Below are positions 1-8,940 of a stretch of 64,000 nt of DNA, in pieces. The translations under genes and the position numbers were made by a program. The notes under the pieces were generated by a model. That model searched no databases. It was not told the origin of the DNA and worked only from the letters and a program-made list of their open reading frames with translations. Numbering within the stretch: position 1 is the stretch's first letter; the number at the start of each line of letters is the position of its first letter. Source of the stretch: Maritimibacter alkaliphilus HTCC2654 (GTDB lineage Bacteria; Pseudomonadota; Alphaproteobacteria; Rhodobacterales; Rhodobacteraceae); NCBI RefSeq assembly GCF_000152805.1, contig NZ_CH902578.1, positions 2,011,834 to 2,075,833 of the forward strand, written 5' to 3'.

Positions 1-2547
1 ACAATTCAGGGCGATGCCGCATCCGACTGGGCGGGCTACAGCGTCTCGGGCGCGGGCGACGTGAATGGCGACGGCATCGACGACGTGATCGTCGGAGCTT
101 TCCGAAACGACAATGGCGGCGTCAGTGCGGGCGAGGCCTATGTGGTCTTCGGCAAATCCAGCGGGACCGCGAACATCGACCTGTCCAGCCTCGCGCTATC
201 CGACGGTTTCACCATCCGGGGCGACGCGGCGGGCGACGCCGCGGGCGTCAGCGTGTCCGCAGCGGGCGACGTCAACGGCGACGGCATCGACGATGTGATC
301 GTCGGGGCGAATGGCGGCGATGATGGCGGCAGTGCCGCTGGCGAGGCTTACGTCGTCTTCGGCAGGTCGAGCGGGATCGCGAATGTCGATCTGTCTAACC
401 TGACGTTGGCGGACGGCTTCATCATTCAGGGCGGCGCGACCGACGATCAGGCGGGTTACAGTGTCTCGGGCGCCGGAGATGTGAACGGCGACGGCATCGA
501 CGATGTTATCATCGGGGCGCGCGCGGGCACCGACGGCGGATTCAACGCCGGTGAAGCCTATGTGATCTTCGGAAAATCGAGTGGCATCGCGAACATCGAT
601 TTGTCCAGCCTCACCGTGGCGGACGGGTTCATCATTCAGGGTGACGAGGCGGGCGATTTCGCCGGTTACAGCGTCTCAGGCGCGGGCGACGTGAACGGAG
701 ACGGCTTCGCCGATGTCATCGTCGGAGCCACGAGCGCCGACGGGAGCGGAGGCGTAGCGGGCGAGGCCTATGTCATCTTCGGGAAATCGAGTGGCATCGC
801 CAATATCGATCTGTCCGGCCTTTCGGCTGCGGACGGGATCGTCATTCTGGGGGCCACCGATTTCGATAACGCCGGTTACAGCGTCTCAGGCGCGGGCGAC
901 GTGAACGGAGACGGTTTCGACGATTTCATTTTGGGTGCGCCTTACGGCGATGATACGGCGCCTAATGCCGGCGAGGCCTATTTGATCTTCGGCAAAGCGA
1001 CCGGGTGGGCCGATATCGACCTTTCCGACCTCTCGGCCTCGGAAGGTTTCATACTTCAAGGAGCCAATGGAGACGACCGCGCCGGCACCAGTGTCTCGGC
1101 TGCCGGCGATGTGAACGGCGACGGGATCGACGACCTGATCGTCGGCGCGCATCAAAATGACGACGGCGGAGCTCAAGCCGGCAAGGCCTACATCGTCCAC
1201 GGCCGGGCGCCCACGGCGTCTGCGGATCGCACCGGCACCGACATCGGCCAGCGGATCCTCGGGGGCCATCTGGACGACATCCTGAACGGTCTCGGCGGCG
1301 AGGACGATCTGCAAGGGGGCGATGGGGACGACACGCTCGATGGTGGGGATGACGACGATCGGGTTCTGGGTGGCGCGGGTTCGGACACCTTACGCGGCGG
1401 GGCCGGGCGCGACTGGGTTCGGGGTGGCGATGACGGCGACATGGTCGAAGGCGGGGATGACCGCGACTGGCTTTTCGGGGACGACGGCGACGACGATCTG
1501 GACGGGGGCGAGGGCGCGGACCGGCTCGAGGGCGGGGCTGGCGCGGATGACCTCGACGGCGGCCTCGGGGGCGCGGATCTGGCGGTCTACAAGAAGTCCG
1601 CGGCGGGGGTGACCGTCGATCTCGGCGCGGGCACCGGCACGGGCGGCGATGCGCAGGGCGACACGCTCACCGGCATCGAACGGGTGATGGGCTCTGACCA
1701 TGGCGACACGCTCATGGGCGACGCGAACGCCAACCTGCTCATCGGGCGCGGCGGCGACGACGTGCTGACGGGCCTCGGCGGGCGCGACAAGCTGCGCGGC
1801 GACGCGGGTGAAGACGAGCTTTACGGCGGCAACGAGCGCGACGTGTTGGAGGGCGGCGCCGACGACGACATCCTCGACGGCGGCGACGGCGACGACCGGC
1901 TCACCGGCGGCGCAGGGGGCGACGACATCGACGGCGGCGCGGGCGAGGACACGGCGCTCTACACCGGGTCGGGGTCGGGGGTGACGATCAGCCTCGCGGC
2001 GGGCTCGGCCTCGGGCGGCGACGCGACGGGCGACACGCTGACGGGCATCGAGCACCTGACGGGCTCGGACCACGCCGACACGCTGCGCGGCGACAACGGG
2101 GCCAACACCCTGAACGGGCGCGGCGGCGCGGACATCCTGTTCGGCTTCGAGGGCAACGACCGGCTGATCGGCGGCGACGGCGACGACACGCTCCTGAACG
2201 GGGCCGAGGGGCGCGACGTCCTGATCGGCGGCGGAGGGCGCGATTTCCTGATCGGCGGGGCGGACGCGGACCGGTTCGTGTTCCGCGAGGGCGACACCGG
2301 GACCGGCGCGGCCGCCGACCGGATCGACGATTTCGAGGCCGGGGTGGACCGCATCATCCTGCGCTCCATCGACGCCGACACGACCACGGGCGGCGATCAG
2401 GCCTTCACCTTCGGCGGCACGCTGACGCTGAGCCAGTCGGGCGGCGACACCATCATCGCGCTCGACACCGACGGCGATACGGTGGCGGATGCGGAGATCC
2501 ACCTCACCGGGCTGCTCACGCTCACGGCGGGGGATTTCGTGCTGTAG
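1..2547 (+). CDS. FG-GAP / RTX calcium-binding secreted protein (5' partial)
   Basis: The reading frame is open from base 1, so the N-terminus lies outside the window; 848 residues are visible. The first ~400 residues are FG-GAP (integrin-alpha beta-propeller) repeats with calcium-loop motifs of the type DVNGDGIDDVIVGA. From ~residue 420 the protein becomes glycine/aspartate nonapeptide RTX repeats (GGDGDDTLDGG type) in three blocks separated by two similar spacers (GVTVDLGAGTGTGGDA and GVTISLAAGSASGGDA). It ends in a serralysin-like C-terminal segment (DRIDDFEAGVDRIIL). This architecture is typical of type I secretion substrates exported through an ABC/MFP/TolC system and folded by extracellular calcium. 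No secretion genes are visible here. A role in adhesion or matrix is inferred from the neighbouring polysaccharide genes. Confidence 0.9.
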   Translation, partial: TIQGDAASDWAGYSVSGAGDVNGDGIDDVIVGAFRNDNGGVSAGEAYVVFGKSSGTANIDLSSLALSDGFTIRGDAAGDAAGVSVSAAGDVNGDGIDDVIVGANGGDDGGSAAGEAYVVFGRSSGIANVDLSNLTLADGFIIQGGATDDQAGYSVSGAGDVNGDGIDDVIIGARAGTDGGFNAGEAYVIFGKSSGIANIDLSSLTVADGFIIQGDEAGDFAGYSVSGAGDVNGDGFADVIVGATSADGSGGVAGEAYVIFGKSSGIANIDLSGLSAADGIVILGATDFDNAGYSVSGAGDVNGDGFDDFILGAPYGDDTAPNAGEAYLIFGKATGWADIDLSDLSASEGFILQGANGDDRAGTSVSAAGDVNGDGIDDLIVGAHQNDDGGAQAGKAYIVHGRAPTASADRTGTDIGQRILGGHLDDILNGLGGEDDLQGGDGDDTLDGGDDDDRVLGGAGSDTLRGGAGRDWVRGGDDGDMVEGGDDRDWLFGDDGDDDLDGGEGADRLEGGAGADDLDGGLGGADLAVYKKSAAGVTVDLGAGTGTGGDAQGDTLTGIERVMGSDHGDTLMGDANANLLIGRGGDDVLTGLGGRDKLRGDAGEDELYGGNERDVLEGGADDDILDGGDGDDRLTGGAGGDDIDGGAGEDTALYTGSGSGVTISLAAGSASGGDATGDTLTGIEHLTGSDHADTLRGDNGANTLNGRGGADILFGFEGNDRLIGGDGDDTLLNGAEGRDVLIGGGGRDFLIGGADADRFVFREGDTGTGAAADRIDDFEAGVDRIILRSIDADTTTGGDQAFTFGGTLTLSQSGGDTIIALDTDGDTVADAEIHLTGLLTLTAGDFVL
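61..1320 (+). repeat. Six tandem 210-bp coding repeats (FG-GAP blades)
   Basis: The codons for the V-N-G-D-G calcium loop begin at 61, 271, 481, 691, 901 and 1111, an exact 210-bp (70-residue) period with no indels. Within each unit the ends (GYSVSGAGD and GEAYVIFGKSSGIANIDLS) are the best preserved at DNA level. More copies probably lie upstream of base 1. Confidence 0.9.
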
Positions 2548-2663
2548 GGGGCGGGGCGGGGCCAATCGGCTTCCAGGTCATACGCGATGCCGACCGACGG
2601 TGTTCGCAGGAACGGCTCAACGCATCGCACTTCACCCGCACGCGTCCTTACGCCGCGCAGCCG

Positions 2664-3128
2664 TCAGACCTGTTTCCGGGCTGGGCCGTCCTTTAACACC
2701 TCGAGTTGACCCACAAGCCCGGGCGGCGTTTCGGGCATGAGGCCCGACACCCAGCTTTCCACTTCGTCGGGACGTTCCGACACGAGCGTCTTGGCCTCGG
2801 AGGTCACGTCCGAAAGGGCCGAATAGACCAAAGCCAGTCGGACCTTCGCCTGCGCTTCGACACTGTCCACCAGATAGGCGCAATTGACGTTGGTTATGCT
2901 CTTGTCGACCGTGCTTTTGAACATGGCGTGGCGCCGCATTTCCGCGTCCGTCAGGCCCGACAGATCGACCCCCCTGAGGTCGATGATGATCGTCTTCAAG
3001 GGGGGCATGTCGACGTCGTCGAATGGCGCTCCCCCGCTCAACAGGGCCCGGAATTCATCAAGGCTGAACGGGTCACGCACGCGAAGATGGTGAACGCCGA
3101 AGTCGCGCAGATACGTGTGGTCTATCAT
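2664..3128 (-). CDS. Hypothetical protein, possible SpoIIAA/STAS-like fold
   Basis: This is a 154-residue soluble protein starting MIDHTYLRDFG. The start at 3128 is chosen because the in-frame extension to 3191 is a low-complexity basic stretch without hydrophobic residues. A central beta-strand/loop/helix (LKTIIIDLRGVDLSGLTDAE) followed by an alternating helix/strand pattern and an acidic tail helix (SERPDEVESWVSGL) resembles small STAS/SpoIIAA-like domains. No catalytic motif is visible. It lies convergent to the RTX gene and just downstream of the export lipoprotein on the same strand, so it may be the last gene of that transcript. Function is unknown. Confidence 0.6.
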   Translation of the reverse strand: MIDHTYLRDFGVHHLRVRDPFSLDEFRALLSGGAPFDDVDMPPLKTIIIDLRGVDLSGLTDAEMRRHAMFKSTVDKSITNVNCAYLVDSVEAQAKVRLALVYSALSDVTSEAKTLVSERPDEVESWVSGLMPETPPGLVGQLEVLKDGPARKQV

Positions 3129-3269
3129 CCGTTTGCGTCCTGCATCCCGCGCCGATGCGCCCTGACCCGGAGGCCGTGCACCCATTTGCAAAGAGTATGC
3201 CGCGCGCGCCGACTTGTCGATCAGCGACGGGGCTAATCGTCCAGGATGAACCGCTCCACAAGCAAGGCG

Positions 3270-4496
3270 CTAGGGCAGGATCGAGAGCGGCAATGACCCG
3301 ATCGCGCTGCCCAGACCGGTGGCGTTCGTGACGGCGCTGTCATAGCAGGCAATCGCGTCCCCCGGCAGAAGAAAGGGATCGTAGTCGTCCCGGTCGGCCC
3401 GGCGCATCATGCCTTCGATGTCGCGTTCTACGACGGCGGAAACCCCGGTCATCGGGTTGCGGGTGTAGAGCGCGGCGGAGCGGTGGGCGTTGGTCGTGCG
3501 GGTGCCGCCCACGCAGTTGGTGTCGATCACGGCCTGCATGTAGCGCGTGCCATAGGGCACTTCGCGCACATCCTTGCCGATCGCGGACAGGGCATTGCCC
3601 GCCGCCGGTTGCGTGAGGTTCGACAGGAACAGCGTGATGCCCGGCGGGCTGATCGGACTTGGCACCATCAGGTGATCCTGAAAGCACATGCGGCTGGGCA
3701 CCGTGATTTCGTCCCCGGTCAGGAGCATGATGTCCGCCCGGTCGCGGCCCGTCAGCACTTCGCGCAGGTCGAGGATATAGAGCTGGCCGTTGCGCCGCAG
3801 TTCGACGGCAGACAGGTCTGCATCCGGGCGGATACCGCCTGCGGCCCGGATCGCGTTGGCAAGGTCGCGCGCCTCGGTGGTGGCGCCGAGCGTGTCCTGG
3901 CGGCCCCGGTCGACCTCCCCCCCGTTGACGCCGCCAATCTCGACCGGGCGCGGTTCGAACACCGCCCCAGTCACGCCGACGCTGGCCGCCGCGTAGTCCT
4001 GCAAGCGGACCGAGACCAGCGGGCGGGTGTCGAAATATCCACCGGACATGAGGGCCGAGGCGATGTCCGCCTCGACCTCTTCGATCCGGCGCCCCTGTGC
4101 CACGACCGGGGACAGGTATGGCAGACGGATCACGCCGTCGCGCGAGACCTCGTAACGGTCCGAGAACGTCTCATCCCCCGACACCAGCACCTCGACCAGA
4201 TCGCCGCGCGACAGGAACTCGCCCCGCAACGCGAACACGGCCCCCACCGTGCCCTTGCCGCCTTCGAAGCTGTCGCCGACCTCGCCCCCGCGGGGCGGCA
4301 GACATTTCGAGGCGTTCATGTCGCGGGCGCGCAGGATCGGTGCGTCTTCGCGCGGCGCCGGTTCGCGATACTGTGCCTGATAGGCGTCGCCCTGGGCGAC
4401 CGGTTCGATGTTGTCGTGATCCACGACGGCGGCGCAGGCGGTTAGGCCCAGCGCGGCGGCGCACAGGGCGAGAAGTGGTTTGGGGGCGGTGGTCAT
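3270..4496 (-). CDS. Polysaccharide export outer-membrane lipoprotein (Wza/OMA family)
   Basis: A 408-residue protein with a lipoprotein signal peptide: basic start MTTAPK, hydrophobic core LLALCAAALG and lipobox LTAC, with acylated Cys about residue 21. A Poly_export domain follows (GDLVEVLVSGDETFSDRYEVSRDGVIRLPYLSPV), then SLBB-like beta-grasp segments (VSVRLQDYAAASVGVTGAV). Wza-family proteins form the outer-membrane channel for capsule or exopolysaccharide. It is divergent from the flippase gene, and the shared 204-bp intergenic region holds one of the cluster's palindromic motifs. The likely inner-membrane partner is the PCP protein at 10213-11667. Confidence 0.88.
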   Translation of the reverse strand: MTTAPKPLLALCAAALGLTACAAVVDHDNIEPVAQGDAYQAQYREPAPREDAPILRARDMNASKCLPPRGGEVGDSFEGGKGTVGAVFALRGEFLSRGDLVEVLVSGDETFSDRYEVSRDGVIRLPYLSPVVAQGRRIEEVEADIASALMSGGYFDTRPLVSVRLQDYAAASVGVTGAVFEPRPVEIGGVNGGEVDRGRQDTLGATTEARDLANAIRAAGGIRPDADLSAVELRRNGQLYILDLREVLTGRDRADIMLLTGDEITVPSRMCFQDHLMVPSPISPPGITLFLSNLTQPAAGNALSAIGKDVREVPYGTRYMQAVIDTNCVGGTRTTNAHRSAALYTRNPMTGVSAVVERDIEGMMRRADRDDYDPFLLPGDAIACYDSAVTNATGLGSAIGSLPLSILP

Positions 4497-4582
4497 GGCA
4501 GCGTCATCGTCCGGTTGCTTCGGTCTCCCTGCCTTGTAGGCGCGCCCCTTGGACCGTGCATCGCGGCAGACGGGTGAACGGG

Positions 4583-4598
4583 CTACCCTGAAGGATAG
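4583..4598. promoter_or_regulatory. 16-bp palindrome, copy 1 (candidate response-regulator site)
   Basis: CTACCCTGAAGGATAG consists of 7-bp arms matching at 6 of 7 positions around a 2-bp spacer. Its centre lies 94 bp upstream of the export lipoprotein ATG (4496) and 110 bp upstream of the flippase ATG (4701), in the divergent promoter region. Related copies are at 11758, 12525 and 14962. Confidence 0.65.
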
Positions 4599-4700
4599 CG
4601 AGTGATCCGAACGTCCGATCCGGCTCGCCCGTGGCGCGGGAGACAGGCGTCCCGCCAGCGTTCAGAACCGGGACACAACGATCTGAACCCGGACCCCGCC

Positions 4701-5936
4701 ATGCGCCCTGCCCTGCTCAACGCCCCTTTCGCCCGCAATCTTGCGGCCTACGGGGCGTCCGAAGTCGCCGCCAAGGCGTCGCGGATATTCGTGGTCATGG
4801 CGGTGGCGCGCAGTCTGGGCGCCGAGGAAATCGGGATCGCGGCGGCGGCCATGGCGGCCTCGGACATCCTGAAATCGCTTACCGAGAACGGGATCGGTCA
4901 ACGCCTGATCGCCTGCCGCGAAAGCGACCTCGCCGGGTTGGCCCGCACCGCGCTGCGCCTGTTCTGGGTCTGGGCCGTCGCGCTGTTCGTAATCCAGCTC
5001 GCCCTTGGCACGGCTCTCGCTCTCGCCTCCGGCGACGTGATGCTGCTGATCCTCGTCGCCGTGCTCGCGGGCGAGTTCCTGTTCATGCCCGCGGGCCTCG
5101 TTCAGGCCGCGCTTGCGATGCGGGCCGGCAAGCTCAAGCAGACGGCGGCCATCGCCGGGGGACAGGTGGTCGGGGCGAACCTGCTGACGGCCGTTTTGGT
5201 GCTGGTCTGGCCTTCGCCGCTGGCACTCGTCTTGCCGAAACTCCTTTCGGCGCCGATCTGGCTCATCTCTATGCGGCGGCTGCACCCCTGGCGCGCGGAT
5301 CGCGGCGCGCGCTTCGCCCCCATCCGGCCTTTCATCGGCTTCGGCGCGCCCGTGCTGGGGGTCGAAATGGTCAAGGCGCTGCGCCTTCATGCCGACAAGC
5401 TGCTGGTCGGTGCGCTGCTGGGGCCCGAGGCGCTGGGGCTTTACTTCATGGCCTTCAACGCCGGTCTCGGGCTTGCCAATTCGTTTTCCTTCGCCTTCGC
5501 AAGCGTGCTCTTCCCGCATCTAGCGACGGCAGAGGATCGCGCGGGCGCATTGAAACAGGCGTTCCTTATGGGGGCCGGGGTCATCGCGCCGGTCGTGGTG
5601 CTGCAAGCCCTCGCCGCGCCCTACTACGTCCCGATCCTGTTCGGCGACGGATGGGACGGGGTAAGCCACATCGTTTCGATCCTGTGCCTTGCGGCGATCC
5701 CCGGCGTGATCTGGACATCGGCGGCGGGCTGGCTGCGGGCGACGGGACGCCCCGGCATCGAATTCAAGACGACCCTGGGGCTCACCGCCGCCTTGCTCGT
5801 CAACACCGTCCTCATGGCGCCCTTCGGGCTGACGGCCATCGCCGTCGGATACCTCGTGACCGCGACGGTCACCCAACTGATCGCGTCCCTTCCCGCGCTT
5901 GGCGCCGCGTTCTCACCCCATATGCAGGAAGTCTGA
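4701..5936 (+). CDS. Wzx/PST-type polysaccharide flippase
   Basis: A 411-residue multi-spanning membrane protein. It has the MATE/Wzx-like start (FARNLAAYGASEVAAKASRIFVVMAVARSLGAEEIGIAAAAMA) and about 12 hydrophobic helices. Proteins of this type translocate undecaprenyl-pyrophosphate-linked repeat units across the inner membrane. The ATG at 4701 is preferred over an upstream in-frame start at 4602, because the extra 33 residues are polar and overlap the candidate regulatory palindrome. It heads a + strand operon with three glycosyltransferases; the next gene starts 3 bp after its stop. Confidence 0.85.
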   Translation: MRPALLNAPFARNLAAYGASEVAAKASRIFVVMAVARSLGAEEIGIAAAAMAASDILKSLTENGIGQRLIACRESDLAGLARTALRLFWVWAVALFVIQLALGTALALASGDVMLLILVAVLAGEFLFMPAGLVQAALAMRAGKLKQTAAIAGGQVVGANLLTAVLVLVWPSPLALVLPKLLSAPIWLISMRRLHPWRADRGARFAPIRPFIGFGAPVLGVEMVKALRLHADKLLVGALLGPEALGLYFMAFNAGLGLANSFSFAFASVLFPHLATAEDRAGALKQAFLMGAGVIAPVVVLQALAAPYYVPILFGDGWDGVSHIVSILCLAAIPGVIWTSAAGWLRATGRPGIEFKTTLGLTAALLVNTVLMAPFGLTAIAVGYLVTATVTQLIASLPALGAAFSPHMQEV

Positions 5937-5939
5937 CCC

Positions 5940-6863
5940 ATGCCCCGCTTTTCCATCGTCATCCCGGTCTTCAATGCCGAAGCGACCATCGCCGAAACGC
6001 TGGACGCCATCGCCGCCCAGACCGTCGCGGATTGGGAGGTCATATTGGTCGACGACGGGTCGACCGATGGCACCGCCGCGATCCTGCGCGAACGTCTGCG
6101 TGAGGACAGCCGCCTGCGCGCCTTTCGCAATCCCGGCAAGGGGCCGAGTGCCGCGAGGAACTTCGGCGTGTCGAAACCTGCACGGGGCGACATCATCGCC
6201 TTCTGCGACGCGGACGATATGTGGGAGCCGGAAAAGCTTGCGCGCCTCGACCGCATGTTCGCCGATCCGGGCATCGACGCGGCCTATGGTCAGGTCGCGT
6301 TCTTTCCGGGTGACCGACGTGGCGCGATGCGGCGCTCGACGGTGCCGAGCGGCGCTTTGACCGCCGAGATGCTGATGGGCGAAAACCCCGTCTGCACGAT
6401 GTCGAACCTGTCGATCCGGCGCAGCGTCTTTCGGGCACAAGGCGGGCTGGACGAAACGATGGTCTACAACGAAGACCTAGATTTCCTGATCCGTCTGGTC
6501 ACGCGGGGCATCCGGATCGTCGGGGATCCGGCGCTTCACATTCGCTATCGTACGGACAACGGCGGATTGTCGTCGCGGCTGGTGGCCATGCGCGACGGGC
6601 GGCGGGCGGTCCTTGCGCGGGCGAAACGGTCTGGCCTGCGCCCCAGTCGGGCGCAGGAGGCCGTTTTCCTGCGCCACCTCGCCCGCCGCGCCCTGCGCAC
6701 CGAGGACGGCACGCGGGCCGCGCTCCGGTTCGCGCTCGAAGGTCTCGCCACACACCCCCGCGCTTTTCTGTCGCCCGTGCGCCGGGGGCTGGCGACCGCC
6801 GTCGCCGCCCTCGTCTCGCCCGCTCTTCCAAGACCCCTGCGCCGCGCCCTGTTCGCCGCTTGA
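5940..6863 (+). CDS. Glycosyltransferase family 2
   Basis: A 307-residue GT-A enzyme. The N-terminal FSIVIPVFNAEATIAETLDAIAAQT and VILVDDGSTDGT form the nucleotide-binding region, and the metal-binding acidic motif appears as FCDADDMWEPEKL (~residue 83). A later NEDLDFLIRLV motif is consistent with an inverting catalytic base. It adds a sugar from a nucleotide donor to the lipid-linked repeat unit at the cytoplasmic face. Donor and acceptor cannot be told from sequence. It follows the flippase stop by 3 bp, and its paralogue follows 11 bp after its stop. Confidence 0.87.
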   Translation: MPRFSIVIPVFNAEATIAETLDAIAAQTVADWEVILVDDGSTDGTAAILRERLREDSRLRAFRNPGKGPSAARNFGVSKPARGDIIAFCDADDMWEPEKLARLDRMFADPGIDAAYGQVAFFPGDRRGAMRRSTVPSGALTAEMLMGENPVCTMSNLSIRRSVFRAQGGLDETMVYNEDLDFLIRLVTRGIRIVGDPALHIRYRTDNGGLSSRLVAMRDGRRAVLARAKRSGLRPSRAQEAVFLRHLARRALRTEDGTRAALRFALEGLATHPRAFLSPVRRGLATAVAALVSPALPRPLRRALFAA

Positions 6864-6874
6864 AAGGATCGCAC

Positions 6875-7861
6875 ATGCCCTTTGCCTCCATCGTCGTCCC
6901 GGCTTTCAATGTCGAGACCACCCTGTCCGCCACCCTCGCCTCGCTCCTTGCGCAGAGTTTTCGCGACGTCGAGGTGATCGTCGTCGATGACGGCAGCTAC
7001 GACCGCACCTACGAGATCGCCGACTGGTACACGCGCGACAAACGCCTGAAGGTCGTGCGCCAGTCGAACCGAGGACTGGCCGGGGCCCGCAACACCGGGA
7101 TCGCACATGCGACCGGCGAGATCGTGGGCTTCTGCGACTCTGACGATTTGTGGCATCCCGAAAAGCTCGCGGCCCATGTCGATTTCCTGCGTGCCAACCC
7201 CTCTGTCGGGTTGAGCTATTCGGGGTCGCAACTGATCGACGATGCCGGGGAACCCACCGGGCTTTTCCAACGACCGAAAATGCGCGGCGTCACCCCGGCG
7301 CACCTGTTCCGCCGCAATCCGGTGGGCAACGGGTCCGCCCCGGTCATGCGCCGCGCGGCGCTGGAGGATCTGGCCTTCCGCCCGGCCATCGAAAAGGTGC
7401 GCGACTGGGTGTTCGATGAAACCTTCGCCCAGTCCGAAGATATCGAATGCTGGATGCGTCTCGCCCTGACGACCGAGTGGGAGGTGGCTGGCCTGCGCGC
7501 GCCCCTGACGCTCTACCGGGTGAATGGCGCGGGCCTGTCAGCCGGGACCGAACGGCAGCTTGCAAGCTGGGAGCGGATGGTGACCAAGTTGAGCACAATC
7601 GACCCGGCCTTCATCGCGCGCCATGCCCCTGCGGCTCGCGCCTATCAGTTGCGCTACCTTGCCCGCCGCGCGGTGAGCGCGCGCGACGGTGGTCGCGCCC
7701 GGGCGCTTTCGTCCCGGTCGCTGTCCACGTCGCTGCATCCGCTTTTCTTCGAGCCGCTCAAGACGATCACCACCCACGCGGCGGCACTGGCGCTGGACCT
7801 GTCCGGTCCGCGCGTGGTCACCGCTGCCGAGACCGCGCTTCGGCGCGCGCGCAACAACTGA
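6875..7861 (+). CDS. Glycosyltransferase family 2
   Basis: A 328-residue GT-A glycosyltransferase beginning MPFASIVVPAFNVETTLSATL. It has VIVVDDGSYDRT and the acidic metal site FCDSDDLWHPEKL, plus a downstream QSEDIECWMRL motif as catalytic-base candidate. It is clearly paralogous to the preceding gene and probably arose by duplication. The start at 6875 has a GAAAGGA ribosome site at 6862-6868; the TTG at 6860 upstream overlaps the previous stop and is less likely. The predicted role is extension of the exopolysaccharide repeat unit. Confidence 0.87.
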   Translation: MPFASIVVPAFNVETTLSATLASLLAQSFRDVEVIVVDDGSYDRTYEIADWYTRDKRLKVVRQSNRGLAGARNTGIAHATGEIVGFCDSDDLWHPEKLAAHVDFLRANPSVGLSYSGSQLIDDAGEPTGLFQRPKMRGVTPAHLFRRNPVGNGSAPVMRRAALEDLAFRPAIEKVRDWVFDETFAQSEDIECWMRLALTTEWEVAGLRAPLTLYRVNGAGLSAGTERQLASWERMVTKLSTIDPAFIARHAPAARAYQLRYLARRAVSARDGGRARALSSRSLSTSLHPLFFEPLKTITTHAAALALDLSGPRVVTAAETALRRARNN

Positions 7862-7876
7862 CAAAGGCACACCGGC

Positions 7877-8881
7877 ATGACGACCATCGCACATCTTGTC
7901 GACGACACGACCCCGGGCGGGGTCATGCGCGTCATCGAGCACATCCAGCGGGATGCGGACATGGCCCGCCTGGCCCGCCACCGCATCATCCCGCTGCCGC
8001 GCACGGGTTGGGCCGTTCCGCGTGTCGAGGCCGACCTGATCGTCTCACACCTGTCGCTGAACTGGCGGCGGTTGCCGTGGCTCATGCAGCTTCGGGCCAT
8101 CCATTCGGGCACGCCGATGGTGCATGTCGAACACAGCTACACCGCCGCCTTCGCGCGACACAACGTGGCGCGCATGGGCCGGTTCTCAACGATGCTACGG
8201 ATCTCGTTCTCGCTGTTCGAACGCATCGTCGCGGTGAGCGAGGCGCAGGCCACATGGATGGTGGAAAAAGGTCTGGCCGACGCCGAACAGATCGAGGTGA
8301 TCGCATCGGCCATCGACGTGGCACCGTTTCTTGCGCTGCACCCCATCCAGAAGGCGCCCCGCGTGATCGGTGCCTTTGGCCGTTTTGAACCGCAGAAGGG
8401 TTTCGACACGCTGATCGCCGCGATGCGGGCCAGTCCGCGACAGGATCTCGAGCTTCGCCTTTTTGGCGACGGCGGCGAACGCGAGGCGCTGGTCGCGCTG
8501 GCGGCTGGTGACCCCCGCATCCGGTTCATGGGCCACGTGTCCGACCCGGCCCGCGCGATGGGCGAGGTCGAAGCGGTCGCGATGCCGTCAAGGTGGGAGG
8601 CCTATGGCCTTGTCGCGCTCGAAGCCCGCGCCGCCGGGCGCGTGCTGCTCGTATCGAATGTTGACGGCCTGCGCGACCACGCCTCAGCCGGTGCGACACT
8701 CGTGCGCGATGGCTCGGTGCGTGGCTGGACGGCCGCGCTCGACGGGTTGGACACGCCCGACATGGTCGCGATCAAGCGGGCGCGCGTCGACGCGTCCGAG
8801 GCGACGCATTGGTTCGCCGAATGCTGGGAGCGGCTGGTGGAAACGCTTCTGAAAGACAAGGAAACTGCGCACGCGGCATAA
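7877..8881 (+). CDS. Glycosyltransferase family 4 (GT-B fold)
   Basis: A 334-residue glycosyltransferase. The C-terminal Rossmann half is well formed: VIGAFGRFEPQKGFDTLIAAM, LELRLFGDGGEREAL, then the donor-binding segment VEAVAMPSRWEAYGLVALEARAAGRVLLV, in which the E-x7-E motif (EAYGLVALE) identifies a retaining GT4 enzyme. The N-terminal half is short, with HVEHSYTAAF as acceptor-side candidate. It is the last gene of the flippase/glycosyltransferase operon, followed by a strong terminator. Confidence 0.85.
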   Translation: MTTIAHLVDDTTPGGVMRVIEHIQRDADMARLARHRIIPLPRTGWAVPRVEADLIVSHLSLNWRRLPWLMQLRAIHSGTPMVHVEHSYTAAFARHNVARMGRFSTMLRISFSLFERIVAVSEAQATWMVEKGLADAEQIEVIASAIDVAPFLALHPIQKAPRVIGAFGRFEPQKGFDTLIAAMRASPRQDLELRLFGDGGEREALVALAAGDPRIRFMGHVSDPARAMGEVEAVAMPSRWEAYGLVALEARAAGRVLLVSNVDGLRDHASAGATLVRDGSVRGWTAALDGLDTPDMVAIKRARVDASEATHWFAECWERLVETLLKDKETAHAA

Positions 8882-8905
8882 CGCACCCCCGCTCCGCATG
8901 TGCAG

Positions 8906-8940
8906 GGCCGCGCCTCGGGCAACCGGGCGCGGCCATTTTT
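8906..8940 (+). terminator. Rho-independent terminator of the glycosyltransferase operon
   Basis: A perfect 9-bp GC stem, GGCCGCGCC (8906-8914) with GGCGCGGCC (8926-8934), is followed by ATTTTT. It sits 25 bp after the GT4 stop and overlaps the end of the convergent membrane-protein gene. Confidence 0.85.

Noticed and set aside
3129-3191. N-terminal extension of the SpoIIAA-like protein
   Set aside because: The extra 21 residues are Arg/Gly/Ala-rich and lack a good ribosome site; the start at 3128 is preferred.
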